Below, piece after piece: positions 60,126-64,000 of a stretch of 64,000 bases of DNA. The stretch spans positions 1,798,001 through 1,862,000 of the forward strand of contig OZ004595.1 of NCBI GenBank assembly GCA_963924555.1, written 5' to 3'. The position numbers were made by a program, and so were the translations under genes. The notes under the pieces were generated by a model. It saw only the letters and a program-made list of their open reading frames with translations. It made no database searches and was not told the origin of the DNA. How positions within the stretch are numbered: the stretch's first letter is position 1; every line of letters starts with the position of its first letter. The stretch comes from Crambe crambe. Its lineage: Eukaryota > Porifera > Demospongiae > Poecilosclerida > Crambeidae.

Positions 60126-60974
60126 TAGTCTCGCGTAGCCAGACCCAATTCTTTTTTTTTCTTGGGGGCGGGGGAAAGAAAGGGTCTGGTCAACTCCCAT
60201 AGAGCGTTTTGTTCTGAGTGCACCCAAATTCCGGTGCACGCTAATTGACCACCACTTAGTTAGCGGTAAGGCGATAACCGCCGTGGTTACTATGAATCTC
60301 ATTAAAGTCCACATGGTTTTGCATTTTATCATGGCTGCTGCTGCATCATCTTTAGTGAAGTGTTCAAGTGTTGCTTGTGCAAAAGTGATCTAAGTCCAGT
60401 TAATTTGAGGAAAAAGGGCTGCATGGAATAACAGGAGCCAGGTAGAAATGATGAATGATGTCATCACAGTTAGCTAACTAACTAATCCAAGGCTGAGCTG
60501 AATGTGCTGTGTTTAGAGTTGGTCGTAATGGAAACTGCAGACTGTGATGCTTATTTTGTGCCATGTCTGTAGTGGAGAGCTTAGCAGGCAAGCCAATCTG
60601 AGGGACAAACTAGAAGCAACAACAAATAGTATTGCTATAAAGATCGATGCAATGTCTCACTCTGAGTAGTAAAGCCAAAAGAAAGCAGCCATCCCAAGCT
60701 GCATGCAGTCCTATCTCCTGTGTCAGTGTAACTGAAGGAACATCAGGAGCAACAGAAGTATCAGCAGCCATGATAAAATCCATGTGGACTTTAATGAGAT
60801 CCATAGTAACCACAGCGGTTATCGCCTTACCGCTAACTAAGTGGTGGTCAATTAGCGCGCACCGGAATTTGGGTGCACTCAGAACAAAACGCTCTATGGG
60901 AGTTGACCAGACCCTTTCTTTCCCCCGCCCCTAAGAAGAAAAAAAAAAGAATTGGGTCTGGCTACGTGAGACTA
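60126..60974. mobile_element. 850-bp foldback element with ~215-bp inverted arms
   Basis: The arms at 60126-60341 and 60764-60974 are near-perfect inverted copies, with ends TAGTCTCGCGTAGCCAGACC and GGTCTGGCTACGTGAGACTA. The arms flank about 420 bp of unrelated DNA. TA at both outer edges could be a target duplication. ORFs in the arms are mirror images of one another, so they are not genes. Confidence 0.8.
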
Positions 60975-61307
60975 CAATCACCTGGGAATGGAAATTTGTA
61001 ATGGATGCACTGACAAACAATGAATGAAAGCCAGAAAGTCTTCCATCATTACAGTATTATCTGCAGATCTGAGCGCTGCATTAATAATTAGGGGGCGTGG
61101 CTTGAGACTAGATACTTTATTAATGGGCACTTGGACGACCTCAAACATCTAAACAGTGCCTAAACAAGAAGTCATCTAGCTAGACCAGTATATATTATAC
61201 CCAACCAACATTTATTTATTATTGCAGTCTGGACCCTTTGACAAACATAAACTATGTTTTATTTATTTACTAGTTTTGCTACTGAGTTTGTCAGCTTTCT
61301 AGACACT

Positions 61308-61590
61308 CTACAGGTCTTCTTGGTTCTTCAGTAGAGCTGCAATTCGTTCATATTCATTGAAAATATCACTTTGAATGTTACTTGGAAGTTCCCAAGTGTT
61401 TTCTCTAACAATAACCTTGTAAACTGCAGCTTTGGAGGCGATCAATAGAGCACTCTGCACATGTGCCAAAAATCCGATTAGGTGGATTCGTAATCTACTC
61501 TCAGTAATCTTCCATGACACATGATGCAATACTGCTGAATCAGCACTGTGGTAGACAGCTATGTACTTCTTCTTGGACAGCTATGTCACC
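61308..61590 (-). CDS. Possible last coding exon of an unrecognised gene
   Basis: From an AG acceptor near 61580, an open frame LSKKKYIAVYHSADSAVLHH runs to a stop at 61308 (end FNEYERIAALLKNQEDL). The amphipathic, non-repetitive composition looks protein-like, but no upstream exon was found on the minus strand and no family is recognised. It could be a fragment of a gene to the right, or chance. Confidence 0.25.
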
Positions 61591-62226
61591 TAGTACTGAA
61601 AATGTGGGTACATCACTAGTGACTGCACCCGGATTCGACTTCATCCTTGCATAATCTGCTCTTGTTCCAACTCTTTATTGACCAGTTAACTAGTCATCCC
61701 TACATCACCTTCATTTAGCTATTAGAATAAATCTTTGTTTCATTTTTTAAAATAGAATTCTTTTTGCAGGAGGTTATTAGAGCTGTATCAATGAATATCT
61801 CATTATAACCACTTGTTCTGATTTTGTGATATTTTTTTTAATTGCTTAAGAATAAAGAGGACAATGAAGCAGTTGAAAAGTGAAAGGCAAATGTGAGAAC
61901 AGTATTGAGGGTCAACAGGCGAAACCTGCAGCCCGTACATGCAGATAAAAAGTAAATTAACAAAGCAAAAAAATAAAATAAAATAAAACTGGTCTAAAAC
62001 ATAGTGGCAGAGGGATTTTTTGAGCACTTTGCACATGGGCAACAGTAGTGAAAGGAACAAGGTTTGTCTGACTGAAATGATTTTTGAAATATTCTATTCT
62101 TTAATTCCAGCTGTATAAAGTCATTATTCTTTTTTTGCTGACCTATCATTCTGCTCGTACCTGATGTCGAAAGACTACTTATTTGCAATCTCACTTTTGG
62201 TCAGCTAGGCTAGCTAGTTTAGGCAT

Positions 62227-62352
62227 GATAAATAGATTCAAGATTAACCATGGAGTTCACTTTTGATAGCCTATTATGCCAGCATTATGCTTCCTGCTTT
62301 GATAGACCTATTATTCCCAAATCTATGCTGGCAGAATGTGCCAATCCCTACC
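62227..62352. repeat. Inverted copy of a repeat found in Ig-gene introns
   Basis: The reverse complement matches 2961-3070 and 9750-9860: TGGCACATTCTGCCAGCATA, GAAGCATAATGCTGGCATAA and AAAGTGAACTCCAAGGTTGA recur in order. Most of 60975-64000 otherwise holds no supported gene. Confidence 0.65.
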
Positions 62353-63613
62353 TATCTCAACTGGGAATAGTGCCGAGCCTGAGACTGTGATCATCTCCTC
62401 TGGCTTTAACTTAGGGAGAGGATAAGGAATTCTTGCCAGTCTTGTCTTATAGCGCATGCTCATACCGTGCGATTTTACAATTTGGGCCCAGTTGATGGGG
62501 TCAAAGGTCACACCGGGGTTAAAGGTCATGATATTTAACTCTGCTCTGATCTCGACTTTCTAGATTTAATATTATGCTAACTACCTAGGTCTCTAAGTCT
62601 TAGTGTCTAAGTCTTAGTGTCTACTATATCCTAATCCTGAGTCTCCTAAGTTGCAAGTATGGTGAAGATCAGTTTCTCTTTGAAGTGATGGAGATAGCTA
62701 CTCTTCTGGATAGTAGAAGTCTTCTTGCAACAAAGTAGCCATGGTTGAAAAGAGAGAAGAGGATTTCCTGTGTAACCACCCAGGCTTTCACTAGTAGTCT
62801 CATAAGTGTACATCCCTCGGATGTCTGATCTTGTGACAAATGAAAGGTGTAACTTTGTGATGAATATGATAGCTAGCTCACTATGTGCATATCTAACTAC
62901 ATGTTTTGGTGCAAAGACTGTGAGGATGAGAAATGCATATTTTATTCATTGCATCTCTGAAGTGAGGGTTGAGCGCGGGCCCCAACCATTGGGCCGGCCA
63001 CTAGTATATTAACAGTGTGCACTTGTCAGTCTGTGAGTTCAATTGTTTTGTACAATCATCATTTGTCAGTCAGTCATCAGTCCATTATAATTACTGCAAA
63101 GAGAAGCAGAGCATTTAGCGGGCCAGTCCGGAGCGTTACACCTGGTGGATAATTTGCAATGCCCAAATCAACCTCCTCTGATCCCTTCTGGTGTTTTGTG
63201 GGAGAGATAGACAGGCCTGTAGCCAGCAGGTGACTCAATGGGCTCCCCCTTTGATGGAAATATATATAGCTTAGTCACTTGCACCAGTTTGCTGAATTGA
63301 TATAGTTCGTATTAGCATTGAAAAATACCTTAATAGCTGAGTAACAATCTTTGAGGTCCTCCTGAGCCATAAAATCCTGGCTACAGCATGGGCCTCTTGG
63401 TTCTCAATAGCATAGCTGAAATTCCCGCCAAAGTCGTGGGAAAGCCATCTGGTTGAAGGGGTTAAATGCTGACCTTTGACCCCACAAACTGGGCCCAAAT
63501 TGTAAAATCGCTCATACCGTAGTGACATCAAGTCCTGTCCAAGTATATATACACCGTTAATATTCCTGCCTCCGCAGAGCTTACGTTGCTCAAGATTAAC
63601 TTTGTTGACGGCG

Positions 63614-63752
63614 TCTGGTATACCGGTAGTACTCGACAATCGTACCTATATTCTTAACTGAGGTGTGTTTGTAACGCCAAGCGATCGAAGCAGACCTTAC
63701 GACTCGAATCTCGAGCTTGGGCTGGTAAGACCTGTAGCTAACTAGCTATTTG
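63614..63752. repeat. Dispersed repeat, copy 2
   Basis: It matches about 21460-21590 with few differences (GACAATCGTACCTATATTCT, GAGGTGTGTTTGTAACGCCA, GTAAGACCTGTAGCTAACTA). Confidence 0.65.
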
Positions 63753-64000
63753 GTGTGGGAAGTTATAAAAGCCAGAATGGAATGGAACGGAACGGAACAG
63801 GAACGGGTCGTCACGTTCAAAAACTCTGCCCACTTTAAAATGTGACTGGCTCTAGGAAAACCCTCCGTCCGGTGCAAAAATCAATTATCAGATATGAGCA
63901 CGTTTAGTTGGCAGTGCCAAAATTTGGCTAAAAATTTTTTTAAGCATAAATGACAACTATGATCCTTGAACAAAGCACAGATGAAGTTTGGAGCTCAGAC

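Noticed and set aside
60114-60934. Opposed ORFs of similar sequence at 60114-60332 (minus) and 60647-60934 (plus)
   Set aside because: They are the two inverted arms of the foldback element read outward and share the same peptide. No start context, domain or splice structure supports a gene.
62323-62529. 68-aa minus-strand ORF ending DWHILPA
   Set aside because: Its end is repeat sequence shared with Ig-gene introns (2961-3070), where the same peptide appears by chance.
63271-63639. 122-aa minus-strand ORF
   Set aside because: It overlaps the dispersed repeat at 63614 and resembles no domain. Composition does not suggest selection.

Overview
This is AT-rich metazoan DNA, most probably from a demosponge. 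Coding sequence is split into many short exons with GT-AG introns, and almost every extracellular exon boundary lies in phase 1. The genes encode SRCR, Ig, EGF, fibronectin-III, receptor tyrosine kinase and receptor tyrosine phosphatase proteins in combinations typical of sponge surface receptors. GCTAGC-rich spacers and several foldback repeat families fill the rest. No bacterial operon, rRNA, tRNA or CRISPR array was seen. The phylum call is an inference from gene content; I cannot name the species.

Layout. 1-1162 (minus): 5' end of an SRCR receptor gene, head to head with the next locus. 1696-20760 (plus): an array of three Ig-receptor genes sharing signal-peptide and Ig exons. Gene A is a kinase-less Ig/TM protein. 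Gene B is a chimera made by a ~6.7 kb tandem duplication. Gene C is a complete receptor tyrosine kinase (11 exons, 722 aa). 23097-26856: a complete but inactivated DNA transposon with 27-bp inverted termini, a TTA target duplication and a DDE-like transposase of a type I cannot assign. 26857-33319: a repeat field with foldback elements, a 3 x 245 bp tandem repeat, nested insertions with readable target duplications, and a decayed element with a Cys-rich protein. 33560-40132 (plus): a receptor predicted as Ig-Ig-Ser/Thr stalk-TM with a cytoplasmic NHL propeller. 40662-42211 (minus): the 3' part of an FN3/TM gene carrying a (GA)n microsatellite. 42633-44104: a broken DIRS-type retrotransposon fragment (RNase H plus tyrosine recombinase). 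44655-46560: more repeats and a broken dsRBD copy. 48025-58807 (minus): a complete 40-exon receptor tyrosine phosphatase of 2610 aa built from three repeated EGF/FN3/FN3/Ig/Ig modules, with a catalytic D1 and a degenerate D2. 59386-64000: a second dsRBD copy, an 850-bp foldback element and dispersed repeats.

Together the window looks like a cluster of cell-surface recognition and phosphotyrosine-signalling genes (kinase, kinase-less relatives, phosphatase, SRCR, Ig-NHL), growing by exon-symmetric tandem duplication and heavily seeded with DNA transposons. I derived exon coordinates by hand from splice sites and phase agreement. No transcript or database evidence was available.
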